NCBI GenBank assembly: GCA_029263395.1
Contig: JAJCXO010000156.1
Coordinates: forward strand, 62,001 to 126,000
Direction of reading: 5' to 3'
DNA length: 64,000 bases
Source: Acidobacteriota bacterium
GTDB lineage: Bacteria > Acidobacteriota > Thermoanaerobaculia > Multivoradales > J023
Shown: in pieces, positions 45,594 to 57,500 of the stretch
Layout: each line of letters begins with the position of its first letter
How positions within the stretch are numbered: the stretch's first letter is position 1
Notes under the pieces: model-generated
The model's database searches: none
Told to the model about the DNA's origin: nothing
What the model saw: only the letters and a program-made list of their open reading frames with translations
Made by a program: the position numbers and the translations under genes

Positions 45594-48329
45594 TCAAGAC
45601 TCCGGTTGGGAATCCTGTGGCTCGAGGCCGGCACGCACTTCATCAAACCAAGGGAAGCTGAACCAACGAGAGTGGACGCCTTTGTCCAAGGCACGCTGAG
45701 CATTCCACCGCGCCGAGGCACCGTCGCCGACTAGCACAAAAACCAACGAGGCTTCATAGGCGGTCATCGGATTCTCGGGTGCCAGTCGCAACGCCTCTTG
45801 AATCGCCGCCACCGCTTCCGGAGACCGTTCGAGATGGGCCAACGCCTGAGCTCGGACGGTCAGCAGTTTCTCGGGGTTGGGATCGCGCGCGCTGTGCTCC
45901 AGCACTTGTTCGTAGTACGACGCCGCCTCCGGCAGCCGGCCGGCTAACAACTCGGCATCAGCAAGGTTGAGCAGGGTAAACGGTGACCCCGGCGCCAGCT
46001 CCAAGGCCTGCCGAAAGCGATGAGCCGCTTCAGCGTAACGCCGAATCAACATGTAGGCAGTACCGAGGTTGGTCAACTCCGCAGTTTCAGGCGATCGCTC
46101 GACCAACCCTTCGTAAAGCTCCGCTGCACGCTGTGCACTGCCATTCATCAATTCGAGCTGGGCCAGCCGGGACAGCGCCGCGTAGTGGTTTGGCACTCGT
46201 TCGAGGGCTGCTTCGAGGGCCTGTCGCGCTCCCTCGACATCCCCACTGCGAGACAACATCCCACTGTAGTCGATGTGATAGCCGAACGAGGGTAGCCGCT
46301 TCAGCAACTCATCCATCAAGGCGAGAGCCTGCTCGGTTCGTCCCGCCCTTTCGAGCAATCGGGCTCGTTGATACATGGCGTGGGTGTTGCCCGGCTGAAG
46401 CCGTTGTAGGCTCTCGAGAGCCTGTTCCGCAGCATCGATCCTGCCAGCGATGCGAGCCAGGTGCGCTTGATTGTTCAGGACGCGAGGATCCTCCTCAGGA
46501 GCGATCCTCCGAGCTCGCTCCAAAGACTCTTCGGCACGCTGGAGCAGAGCCGAGTCGCGGGTTTCCTGGAATGCCGTCAACAGAATCCTCATCTCGAGTA
46601 GCGGCAAGGGTGGGTAACGTGGAGAGCTGCGCTGCAAGCGGTCCAGCTCGGTGACAAGCTCATCGACAGAAAATCCCCCTTTGCGCTGGCGGAACTTCCG
46701 TTTCAGCTGGATGTATGCGGCGTAGTCTTCAGGCCGAACCTCCAAGCGAGATATACCGGGTCTCAGGCGGCGATCCGGATAAGCGGTCGGCAGGTGCTCG
46801 ATGACCGCCCTGCTGACCTCGAGCAGTTGACCGGCGTCGATACTCAGCCCTTGGGTCCACAACAAATGCCCATCGAGGCCGGCGAAGCGCTGCAATACCA
46901 GCTGACACAGATAGGCTCCACAATCCAGCCGCGAGACCAGCACTTCATCGGCTCCTGCTGCCCGGGCCAAGGCTGCCGGCTCTTGCGGAAAGTCAGTACC
47001 TGGTGTGAGGGTAGTGAGAGCCTGAAAGCCCAGCAGACCTTGTTGCAGAGCGGTGTGTACCGCACTCGCGGTCAACTCGAGATCTTGTTTGCGGTCCTCA
47101 GGAGGGATTGTGGACGAAATTACCGTCTCGGGTACAACCACGTATAGCGGCTCGACCGGACGGACAAGCCACCACCAAGCAGCCAGGAGTGCCACGGCCA
47201 CTACAACCGCCAGCAGCGTCAACCAACGCCGCCGGGTCGAGGTAAAGGCACGTTTATTCTCGTCAGAATCACCAACCCCCGGCTCGATCGCGTCAGAACG
47301 TGCCACATCAGGACCGGCCACCTCAGACTCTGCCACCTCAGACTCTGCCACCTCAGACCGTGCCACACCTCTCCCCAGGGTGCGATCCGGCGGCTCCTCG
47401 AGAAGGGTGATGTCGCCTTCGGCCTCCAAATCTTCACTAGCAGTCCACGGCTCCGGCCCGGGCTCCGGGAACTCAGCGAGAACCGCCTCGAGCTCGAGCA
47501 ACGTCTGTTCGGCGCTCTGCGGACGATAGCGAGGATCCTTCTCCAGCAAGCGCCCGATCAGGCCTGAAAAGGCTTCGGATACAGCAGGATTCGCGTCGCT
47601 AGCCGACGGTGGCTGCCAGGTGCAGATCCGCTGAATGGTCTCGATCTGGGTGTTGCCGCGAAAAGCGATATCCCCGGTGACCATCTCGTAGAGCAAGCTA
47701 CCCAGAGAAAAGAGGTCGGAGCGCGGCCCAATCTCACCGCCTTGGACTTGTTCCGGCGACATGGCGGTGAGCGTGCCAATCAACGCACCCTCGGCCGAGA
47801 CCTGGGTTTCTGGCGCTTGCAGGTTGAAGCGCTTCGCCAGCCCAAAATCAAGAATCTTGGCCTGCTCTTTCCTGCCGGTCGAGCTACCGGCCGTCACCAT
47901 TACGTTCTCAGCTTTGAGATCGCGATGCACCAGTCCCGCAGCATGCGCGGCGGCCAAGCCACTGAGAATGTCCCAGGCAAGACGCGCTGCCCGCTGCGAT
48001 GCCAGCGGGCCGGCCCGCAGTAGCGCACGCAGCGAAGCGCCCGGTACCAGCTCCATGACGATCCAATCACTGTCCTCGGTCTCGACCCAATCAAAAACTT
48101 GCACGATAGCCGGATGATGCAGCCGCGCCGCCGCCCGGGCTTCCCGCCGAAATCGTTTGCGAACCTTGGCGGGTTCCTGCCTTCCAAGCCAGAAACGCTT
48201 CAAGGCCACTGGACGATCGAGGCGTTCGTCGAAACCAACATACACTTCACCCATGCCGCCTCGACCCAACAGGCGTTCGAGGCGATAGGGACCGACGTTT
48301 TCGAGATCGACAGTTCCCGACACAGGCAT
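45594..48329 (-). CDS. Ser/Thr protein kinase with transmembrane segment and TPR receptor domain
   Basis: About 911 residues. Residues 12-290 form a Hanks kinase with 'LLGRGGMGEVYVGFDERLDR', 'ALKRFWLG', 'VHRDLKAENVMV' and 'ILDFGLAKRF'. A juxtamembrane segment includes a repeated 'SEVAE' pentapeptide encoded by a 15-bp tandem (47,290-47,360). One transmembrane helix ('LLAVVVAVALLAAWWWLV', near residue 370) follows. The exported portion has at least eight TPR-like units. It is the PknB-TPR arrangement common in Acidobacteriota and Myxococcota. The ATG at 48329 was preferred to a GTG one codon earlier. It probably phosphorylates cytoplasmic proteins; the neighbouring FHA regulator is a candidate partner. 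Confidence 0.95.
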   Translation of the reverse strand: MPVSGTVDLENVGPYRLERLLGRGGMGEVYVGFDERLDRPVALKRFWLGRQEPAKVRKRFRREARAAARLHHPAIVQVFDWVETEDSDWIVMELVPGASLRALLRAGPLASQRAARLAWDILSGLAAAHAAGLVHRDLKAENVMVTAGSSTGRKEQAKILDFGLAKRFNLQAPETQVSAEGALIGTLTAMSPEQVQGGEIGPRSDLFSLGSLLYEMVTGDIAFRGNTQIETIQRICTWQPPSASDANPAVSEAFSGLIGRLLEKDPRYRPQSAEQTLLELEAVLAEFPEPGPEPWTASEDLEAEGDITLLEEPPDRTLGRGVARSEVAESEVAESEVAGPDVARSDAIEPGVGDSDENKRAFTSTRRRWLTLLAVVVAVALLAAWWWLVRPVEPLYVVVPETVISSTIPPEDRKQDLELTASAVHTALQQGLLGFQALTTLTPGTDFPQEPAALARAAGADEVLVSRLDCGAYLCQLVLQRFAGLDGHLLWTQGLSIDAGQLLEVSRAVIEHLPTAYPDRRLRPGISRLEVRPEDYAAYIQLKRKFRQRKGGFSVDELVTELDRLQRSSPRYPPLPLLEMRILLTAFQETRDSALLQRAEESLERARRIAPEEDPRVLNNQAHLARIAGRIDAAEQALESLQRLQPGNTHAMYQRARLLERAGRTEQALALMDELLKRLPSFGYHIDYSGMLSRSGDVEGARQALEAALERVPNHYAALSRLAQLELMNGSAQRAAELYEGLVERSPETAELTNLGTAYMLIRRYAEAAHRFRQALELAPGSPFTLLNLADAELLAGRLPEAASYYEQVLEHSARDPNPEKLLTVRAQALAHLERSPEAVAAIQEALRLAPENPMTAYEASLVFVLVGDGASARWNAQRALDKGVHSRWFSFPWFDEVRAGLEPQDSQPES

Positions 48330-48496
48330 CACCGCGTGGGCTGATCAAGTTGGTGTGGAGATTGAGCGGTTCTGTCTCGAGACCTCTATCTCGCAGCACA
48401 CGCTCTCTGCCCTAGAAGATATCTCAGCTGCCCTTTTAGACGCTGGTTCTATTCATTCCACGACTTGATTACTCATCGCCTACTGTAGGCCGCAAT

Positions 48497-48528
48497 AAAA
48501 AAGGCCGGGCAGTGCCCGGCCTTTTTTT
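48497..48528 (-). terminator. Rho-independent terminator of the giant gene, possibly bidirectional
   Basis: GGCCGGGC (48503-48510), loop AGT, and GCCCGGCC (48514-48521) form a perfect 8-bp GC stem. It is bordered by six A on the left and seven T on the right. On the minus strand the stem is followed by a T run, right after the stop at 48545. The A/T tracts on both sides would let it act from either direction. Confidence 0.93.
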
Positions 48529-48544
48529 CAACAGACGATCGGAC

Positions 48545-51500
48545 CTACGGTTGGTAGGTGATCACCAACTGCGGATGCCTGGAGCTGTTCGAGTTGTCAC
48601 CCGAGTAGTAGCCCATATAGTCATTGCCGCTATCGTCGTTGTCATCGAGGTCAAAGTAGATTCGGAGCTGTGTCCGACCGCCCGCGTTGACCGCAGCCAA
48701 CCCTGCCGCATTGAGACTACCTTCCGACCAATCACCGTTGGACGGCGGGTTGGAGAGCGACGCCACTTGGGTTGCGGTTGCGGCTGCCTGAAAGTCACTG
48801 GTCTCGACCGCCGTTGAACCCGAGAAGCTGCCGCTCTGGATATCGACCCAGCAGGTGCCGTGGGTGGTGAAGGGGTTGGTTCCGGTCAATTTGCCACGCT
48901 GGAGGCGCAGATCAGCCGACAGAATGGTGGCTCCAGCTGGGATCGACGAGGTGTCGAAGGAGACGATCGCCTTGTATTGGCTATCCTTCTTATGGTCACC
49001 AGGCCGCAGGGCACTAGCTCCGCTACCGGTATTATTTCGGCTGCCGCCAACATCGGAGTTCTCGCTGGACTCACGGACCCAACCATCTTCACTGCCGATC
49101 GACGTGAGGGTCACCTGGACCGGTGGCAACTTGACGGTCAAGCTGATCGCGGCAACAGCGGTCAGTCCACCAGAGTCGGTCACCGAGGCGGTGATGGTGT
49201 GAGGTCCGAGCGACAGGGTCGAGGTACTGAACCCACCGCCGCTACCGATGACGCCATCGAGATCGGAGGACCAGGTCAGACCAGCGGTCAAATCTCCATC
49301 TTCCAGATCGATGGCAGACCCTACAAAGCTGATCGCATCCCCTTGATCAAAGGTCGATCCATCAGACGGCGAAGTGATGCTCGCACTCGGTGCAGCGTTC
49401 ACCGTCAACGTAATCGTGTCGCTCGATGACAACCCGCCAGCATCGGTCACCGAGGCGGTGATCACGTGGGTGCCACTCGAAAGTGACGATGTCGTGAACG
49501 AACCACCCGTGCCGATCGCACCGTCAAGATCCGACGTCCAACTCAAGCTCGACGTCAAATCACCGTCCTCCGTGTCGCTCGCCGTACCGACGAAACTCAC
49601 CGAGGCACCCACGTTAACGCTTGAACCGTCAGCCGGCGACGTGATGCTCGCGCTCGGGCCACCATTCACCGTCAGAGTGATCGTGTCGCTGGAGGACAAC
49701 CCGCCAACATCCGTCACCGAGGCGGTGATCACGTGCGTACCGCTCGACAACGAAGACGTCGTGAACGAGCCACCGTTGCCGATCGCACCGTCCAGACTCG
49801 ACGTCCAACTCAAGCTCGATGTCAAATCGCCGTCCTCCGTGTCGCTCGCCGTACCGACGAAACTCACCGAGGCACCCGTGTTAACGCTTGAACCGTCAAC
49901 CGGCGACGTGATGCTCGCACTTGGACCACCGTTCACCGTCAACGTGATCGTGTCACTCGACGACAACCCGCCAGCGTCCGTCACCGAAGCCGTGATCACG
50001 TGTGTGCCGCTCGACAACGAAGACATCGTGAACGAACCACCCGTGCCGATCGCGCCGTCGAGATCCGATGTCCAGCTCAAGCTAGACGTCAGGTCGCCGT
50101 CCTCCGAGTCGCTCGCCGTGCCGACAAAACTCACTGAGTCACCCGCGTTGAATCCGGTACCGTCGGCCGGTGACGTGATGCTCGCGCTCGGACCGGCGTT
50201 CACGGTCACCGTGATCGTGTCGCTGGAGGACAACCCGCCAGCATCCGTCACCGAAGCGGTGATCACATGCGTGCCACTCGACAGCGAAGACGTCGTGAAC
50301 GAACCACCCGTGCCGATCGCACCGTCGAGATCCGATGTCCAGGAAAGGTTGGCGGTGAGATCTCCGTCGTCGTAGTCGGTTGCCGAACCTGTGAAGGTGA
50401 CGTCGACGCCGGCGTTGACCATCGAGCCGTTGATCGGAGCGGTGATCGACGCCGATGGTGCGCTGTTGTCGATCTGGATGTTGACCGTATAGCTACCACT
50501 GAGACCACCCGAGTCGGTCACCGACGCGGTGATGACATGGGCACCCTGCGACAGATTGGCCGAGAACGTTGCCCCGCTGCCAATGACACCGTCGAGATCG
50601 GACGTCCAACTGAGGCTGGCACCAAGATCACCATCTTCGATATCACTGGCCACGCCGGCGAAGGCGATGGCATCAGCGGTGACGAAGCTCGAGCCGCTAG
50701 CCGGCGTCGAGATTGTGACGGAAGGCTCAGTGTTGGCTGGATCGATGGTGATGTTCACCGAGGCATAACCGGTCAAACCACCACTATCGTTCACCATGGC
50801 GGTAATCAGGTGGTCGCCCTCCGTCAAGATCCTGAAGATCGAACCGCCGCTGCCGAGCGCGCCGTCGCGGTCGGAGAACCACTGGATGCTGGCGGTGAGA
50901 TCCCCGTCGTCATAGTCCGTCGCCGACCCCGCAAATTCGACTGCGACAGCGGCTCCGTAATGTGTGCCTTCAACCGGCGACGTGATCGTCGGCACCGGTG
51001 GCGTGTTGTCCACCTGGAGGACGATCGACGCTTCGCCACTACGCCCGCCAGCATCGATCACCGAGGCGATGACATAGTGACTACCGATCGACAGGTTGGC
51101 GGTCACGGCAGCCCCAGTGCCGATCACACCATCGAGATCCGATGTCCACACCAAGCTGGCCGACACGTCTCCCTCTTCCGGGTCACTCGCCGTACCGGTG
51201 AAGGTAATGGTGTCCGCTGTGACGAAAACCGAGGCATCAGCCGGCGACGCGATGTTCACGCTCGGCGGCAGATTGGTCGGAGCGATGACGGTGACGTCGA
51301 CGTAGGAACTGAATGACCCGTAGGCATCGGTGTGTGAGGCGGAGACGTTATCTCCGAGCTGCGTCTGGAGGAGACCATCGAAGGTATCCGCTACCGGGTT
51401 GTCCTGGAGCGTCACCAAGCCCTCAAAGACCCCGGTGTCGAGACCCGTTTCGCTGAGATACACATCCACTAGATCACCAGTGCTGGAGGCGTAGGCCGTC

Positions 51501-54500
51501 GCCATCACTGAATCGATCAGAGCTGAATCGTTTGCAGCGTGGTCTTCGACTCGCAACCACGCGTCAAGACCGTTTTCGATCACCTGGACTTCAACGCCGA
51601 AGCCATCAATAAACGCGATGCGCGAGCCCAGCGTCGATGCCGTAGCTTGCGACTCACTGTAGGCGTCGCTGTAGGTGGCGTTCACCGTGTCGTAGGGGAT
51701 GGCGCCTCCTGACACCTCTGTACTCAACAGCCCGTCCCCAACGGATCCGGGACCTACCCCCAGATCGATCGAGCCGGTGAACACGCCAGTGTCCACTCCG
51801 GTCTCGGTCAGGGTCAAGGATTCGCTGTCCCCGGTGAGTTCCGCAGTCAACTGGACCGACGTCGTGTCAGCCGCCGAAGGGTTCTGATTGGCGGTGTGAT
51901 CCGTGACCCGCACGAAGGCATCGGAGGCTTGCAGGTACTCCGCCGTCAGCTGACCCGCAGCATCGACGAAAAATGTTGTACTGCCAACAACGGCGGCGCT
52001 GTCGGAGGCCGCCGAGCCTGTGCCGGTGAACGGGGCGCGCGTGGCTTCAATCTGCTCTCCGGCGGCGGCGTCGAGCAGGAAGTCAGGCTCGGAACCACTC
52101 GAACCGAGGCCGATCGAGCCCTCGTAGATCGCTGTGTTGAGCCCGGTCTCGGTCAACAACACCTGCTCAACATCGCCGCTGTCGAGCGCGGTGACCGTGA
52201 CGTCGACTACGTCGAGTAATCCGGGATCGTTCACCGTGTGATTGATCACTCGCAGCGTGATCTGATCGCCGGCGGCATAGGTCTCGGTCTCCTGGCCGAA
52301 GAGGTTGATGAAATTCAGCCGCATCGACACCGTGGTAGCGGTCGCGCTGCTGCCACCATAACTTGCGGTCACTTGTTCGGCCAAGAATTCCGGCTGGTCG
52401 CTGTTCGAGGTTTCCAACACGCCGTTCGACGGCGTCCCGGTGGTGAACGATGGATCCACAAACGCGATCGGGATCTGGCCTTCGAAGATGCCGCTATCGG
52501 CCTCGGTCTCGGTCAACAGCAGTGACTCACTGTCACTGGCGTAGAGCGAACCCAGGCTAACCGCCAGGCTGTCGATCAACACCGGATCGGTGTTGTCCGC
52601 AACGCTGAACACCCGCACCCTGGCGATGTGGTCTTCCAGTAGCTGGGTGGCTGGTAATCCAGCCTCATCAAAGAACTCGACTCCGACACCGGTAATCTCT
52701 GCCGAGGTCCAATTGATCGACCCGGCGACCTGGCTGTAGGACGCCGAGATCTGTCCCCCGGACTGAGCCTCCAAGACGCCGTTGAACGAGTCTGGCGATG
52801 TGCTGTCAGCGAGGTAAATCGTGCCCTCGTAAACGCCCGTCGTTTTGCCGGTCTCTTCGAGGAAGATGTCAACACTGTCGCCGAGGCTCGACGACAGATG
52901 CACCTGGACCCCTTCCAAGATCGCCGGATCGTTGACGTTCTGGTCGACGATCCGCAAATAAGCGGTTGAACCGGTAGCGTACGACGCCGTCGGCTGGCCG
53001 GCGGCATCAACAAACTCCATCCGCGAGCCGACCGTCCGGGCCACGGCACTCGATTGATTGAACGCGTCGCTGTAAGTGGCGATCACCGTATCGCGACGAT
53101 CGGCTACAAACGGATCTTCGTTGGTATCGAGCACACCGTTGCCAATCTGTGAAGAGCCGAGGCGGGTGGCAAACGAACCTTCGAAGACGCCGGTATCGAA
53201 CCCGGTTTCGGTCAGGGTCAGGGTTTCGCTGTCGCCGGTCACCTCCGATGCCAACTGTACCGACGTCTCCTCGATCGTGGAGAGATCCTGATTGGCGCTG
53301 TGGTCGATCACCCGCACGTAAACCGGGGCACCTTGCAGATACTCCGCGGTCAGCTGCCCAGCTTCATCGATGAAGAAGGTTTCGCTACCAGCGATGGTCG
53401 CCGTATCAAAACCCGCCGCACCGGTGCCGGTGAAGGGGGCACGAGTCGCTTCGATCTGCTCACCGGCGGCGGCATCGAGTTCTTCGTTGGGACCGGTGCC
53501 GAGAGCAATCGAGCCCTCGTAGATCGCGGTATCGAACCCAGTCTCGGTCAACAGTACCTGCTCGGAATCGCCAGTGCTGAGCGCGGTGACCGTGACGTCG
53601 ACCACGTCGAGCAGGCCAGGATCGTTCACCGTGTGGTTGATCACTCGAACATAAACCTGGTCACCCGCAGCGTAGGCCTCAACCTCTTGGCCGAAACCAT
53701 CGATGAAACTGAGCTGCATCGACACGGTGGTCACCGTGGCACTGCCGCCACCGAAGCTCGCCGTCACTTGTTCAGCCAGGAATGCCGGTTGGGAACTGTT
53801 GGAGGTTTCCAACACACCGTTCGACGGTGTGCCAGTAGTCGACGATGGATCTACAAACGCGGTGGTGACCTCACCTTCGAAGATGCCGCTATCGGCCTCG
53901 GTCTCGATCAGCAGCAGCAACTCACTGTCGCTGGCATAAAGTGTCGCCAAGCTCACCGTCAGGCTGTCGACCGCACCCGGATCAGAGTTATCCGCCACGC
54001 TGAACACCCGCACTCGGGCGACGTGGTCTTCCAAAAGCTGTGTGGCCGGTAACCCGGTTTCATCGAAGAACTCGACCGCGGTAGCGGTAATGTCAGCCGA
54101 GGCCCAATTGATCGATCCTGCCGCCTGGCTGTACGACGCCGAAATTTGACCGCCGGGCAGAGTCTCTAAAGTGCCGTTGAACGAGTCGGACGACGTGGCG
54201 TCGGCGAGATAAAGCAAACCTTCGTAGATGCCGGTCGTCTTGCCGGTCTCTTCGAGAAAGATGTCCAGGCTGTCGCCGAGGCTCGACGACAGGCTCACTT
54301 GGACCCCTTCGAAGATCGCCGGATCGTTGACGTTCTGGTCGACAACCCGCAGGTATGCGGTCGAACCGGTGGCGTAGGACAAAGCCGGCTGACCGGCCGC
54401 ATCGACGAAAGTGATCTGTGAGCCGACGGTCCGAGCGACTGCAGTCGACTGACTAAAGGCGTCACTGTAGGTGGCGATCAAGGTGTCGCGACGATCGGCC

Positions 54501-57500
54501 GCAAACTGATTCTCGTTGGTATCGAGCACCCCGCTGCCGACCTGGGCGATGCCGAGTCGGGTGTCGATCGCACCTTCGAACATGCCACTGTCAGCTTCGG
54601 TTTCCACCAAGGTCAACAACTCGCTATCGCCAGTCACCTCTGACATCAGCTGGACCGATGTCGACTCGACGAAAGACGGATTCTGGTTGGCGCTGTGATC
54701 GATCACCCGCACGGTCACTGGCGCACCTTGCAGGTACTCCGCCGTCAGCTGACCGTCGGCATCGATGAAGAAGGTCTCGCTGCCGAAAATCGTCGCCGCA
54801 TCAAAACCTTCGGCCCCGGTGCCGGTGAAGGGTGCGCGGGTGGCTTCGATCGCTTCGCCAGCCGCCGCGTCAAGCATTGAATCCGGCTCGGAGCCATTCG
54901 AGCCCAGGGCGATCGAGCCCTCATAAACCGCAGTGTCGAATCCGGTCTCACTCAGCAACACCTGCTCGGAATCCCCAGTGGCGAGGGCAGTCACCGTGAC
55001 GTCGACCACGTCGATTAGCCCAGGATCGTTCACCGTGTGGTTGACGACCCGTACATAAACCTGGTCGCCCGCAGCGTAGGCTTCAACCTCTTGACCGAAG
55101 CCATCGATGAAGTCGAGCAGCATCGACACCGTTGTGACCGTTGCGCTGCCGCCAGCGAAGCTCGCCGTTACCTGTTCAGCCAGGAATGCCGGTTGGTAAC
55201 TGTTCGAGGTCTCCAACACACCGTTGGGGGTCGCCGTCATCGTCGGCGGACTGACGAACGCGGTTGTCATCTCACCTTCAAAAATGCCACTGTCGGGATC
55301 GGTCTCGGTCAGCAGCAGCAACTCACCGTCGCTGGCATAAAGCGTCGCCAGGTTCACGGTCAGACTGTCGACCGCTCCCGGATCAAAATTGTCCGCGTAG
55401 CTGAACACCCGCACCCGAGCGACGTGGTCCTCGAGCAGTTGCACCGTCGGTAGACCGGCTTGGTCAAAAAACTCGACCGCGGTGGCGGTAATGTCCGCCG
55501 AGGCCCAGTTGATCGAGCCTGCCGCCTGGTTGTACGACGCTGAGACTTGCCCGCCAGCTTGGGTCTCCAAGGTCCCGTTGAAGCTATCCGGCGTCTGACC
55601 GGCGGCGAGGTCAATCGCACCCTCGTAGATGCCGGTCGTTTTGCCGGTCTCTTCGAGGAAGTAGTCCAGACTATCGCCGATGCTCGACGACAGGCTCACC
55701 TGGACTCCTTCCAAGATCGCCGGATCGTTGACGTTCTGGTCGACGACCCGGAGGTACGCCGTCGAGCCGGTGGCGTAGGCTGTGGTGGGTTGGCCAGCCG
55801 CATCGACAAATATGATCTGCGAGCCGACGGTGCGGGCGGTTGCGCTCGACTGACTGAAGGCGTCGCTGTAGGTAGCGATCAACGTATCGCGACGATCCGC
55901 TGCAAACTGATTCTCGTCAGTGTCGAGCACGCCGTCACCTAAGATGGCGGCACCCAACCGAGTGTCGATCGAGCCCTCGAAACGTCCGCTGTCCGTTCCG
56001 GTCTCGACCAACGTCAGTGACTCGCTGTCACCGGTGACCTCGGACACCAACTGCACCGAGGTCGACTCGACCAACGATGGATTCTGGTTGGCGCTGTGAT
56101 CGATCACCCGCACCGTCGCCGGAGCGCCTTGCAGGTATTCCGCGGCCAGCTGACCGGCGGCATCGACGAAATACGTCTCGCTGCCGACAATCAGCGCCAG
56201 ATCGCTAGCGTGTGGCAAGGTGCTGGTATTCGCGTAGGCTTCAACCCTGATCTGCTCACCCGCTACGGCGTCCAACAAACCTGCAGATTGTCCAAGCATG
56301 ATCGAGCCCTCGAATACCCCGGAATCGAAGTCGGTCTCGGTCAGACTGATACCCTCGAGATGAATGTCGCCAAGGGCCGATACCAGGGCACTGTTTTGAT
56401 CGATCAAGCCAGAATCGAAGTTCCACGCAAAATTGATCACCCGCACGAACACCTGCCCGCCGGCAGCATAAACCTCCGTATCCTGGCCAAAGCCGTCGAC
56501 GAAAGAGAGGCGCATCGAGAACACGGTTGCAGTGGCACTCTCTCCGCTGAAGGTCGCCGTGACCTGGTCTGGAAGGAACGAACCGTAGTAGCTGTTGGAA
56601 GTTTCGAGAATCCCGTTTGCCAGAATGCCGATCTCGGTCGGCGGATACACAAAGTCCATCTCGATCGTGGCTTCGAATAGACCGCTGTCTGGCTCGGTCT
56701 CGGCTAACACCACATCTTCCTCGTCCGCTGCATAAAGACTGGTGAGGGTTACCGTGACCTGGTCGATCGATCCAGGATCGGTATTATCTCCGTGACTAGT
56801 CACCCGCACCCGCGCCAAACCGTTCTCAAAAAGTTCGAGGGTTGGCAGCCCCGCGTCGTCAAAGAATTCAATCTGGGCACCGGTGATGCTCGCTGATGTG
56901 GCTTTGTTACCGCCCGACCCGTCGTAGTACGACGCGGAGATGTCACCGCCAGCCTGAGTCTCGAGGGTTCCGTTGAACGAGTCCGGCGCGAAACTGTCGG
57001 CCAGATCGATCGACCCTTCGTAGATACCGGCTGTTTTGTCGGTCTCCTCCAGGTAGACATCGATGGTGTCGCCGATGCTCGACGACACTGTCACCATGGC
57101 CGACTCGAGCACCGCAGGATCGTTCAGGTGCTGATCTTCGACACGCAGAAACGCGGTCGCGCCGGTCGCGAACGATGGCGTGACCTGACCTGCACCGTCG
57201 ATGAATTCGATCCTCCCCGCAAAGCTGCGGGTGATAGCGATGGACTGGCCAAAGCTATCGCTGTAGGTCGCTGTCAAGGTGTCCCATCGATCCGCCGAAT
57301 AAAAGTTTTCGACGGTGTGGAGCACCCCATCATTCGGGTATCCGTAGCCGAGCTGAGTGGCGAGCGAGCCTTCGAACACTCCGGTGTCCGGCCCGGTTTC
57401 GACCAGCGTCGCAGTTTCGAAGTCTGCCGTTACTCCCGACCGGACTTCGATCGAGGTCGAGTCGGCAAACGATGGATTCTGATTGGCTGGATGGTCGATC

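Noticed and set aside
49374-50375. Long plus-strand frame opposite the giant gene (and others at 50,267-55,453)
   Set aside because: These are mirror products of the codon use in repeated beta-sandwich units; they have no start signals or recognisable domains.
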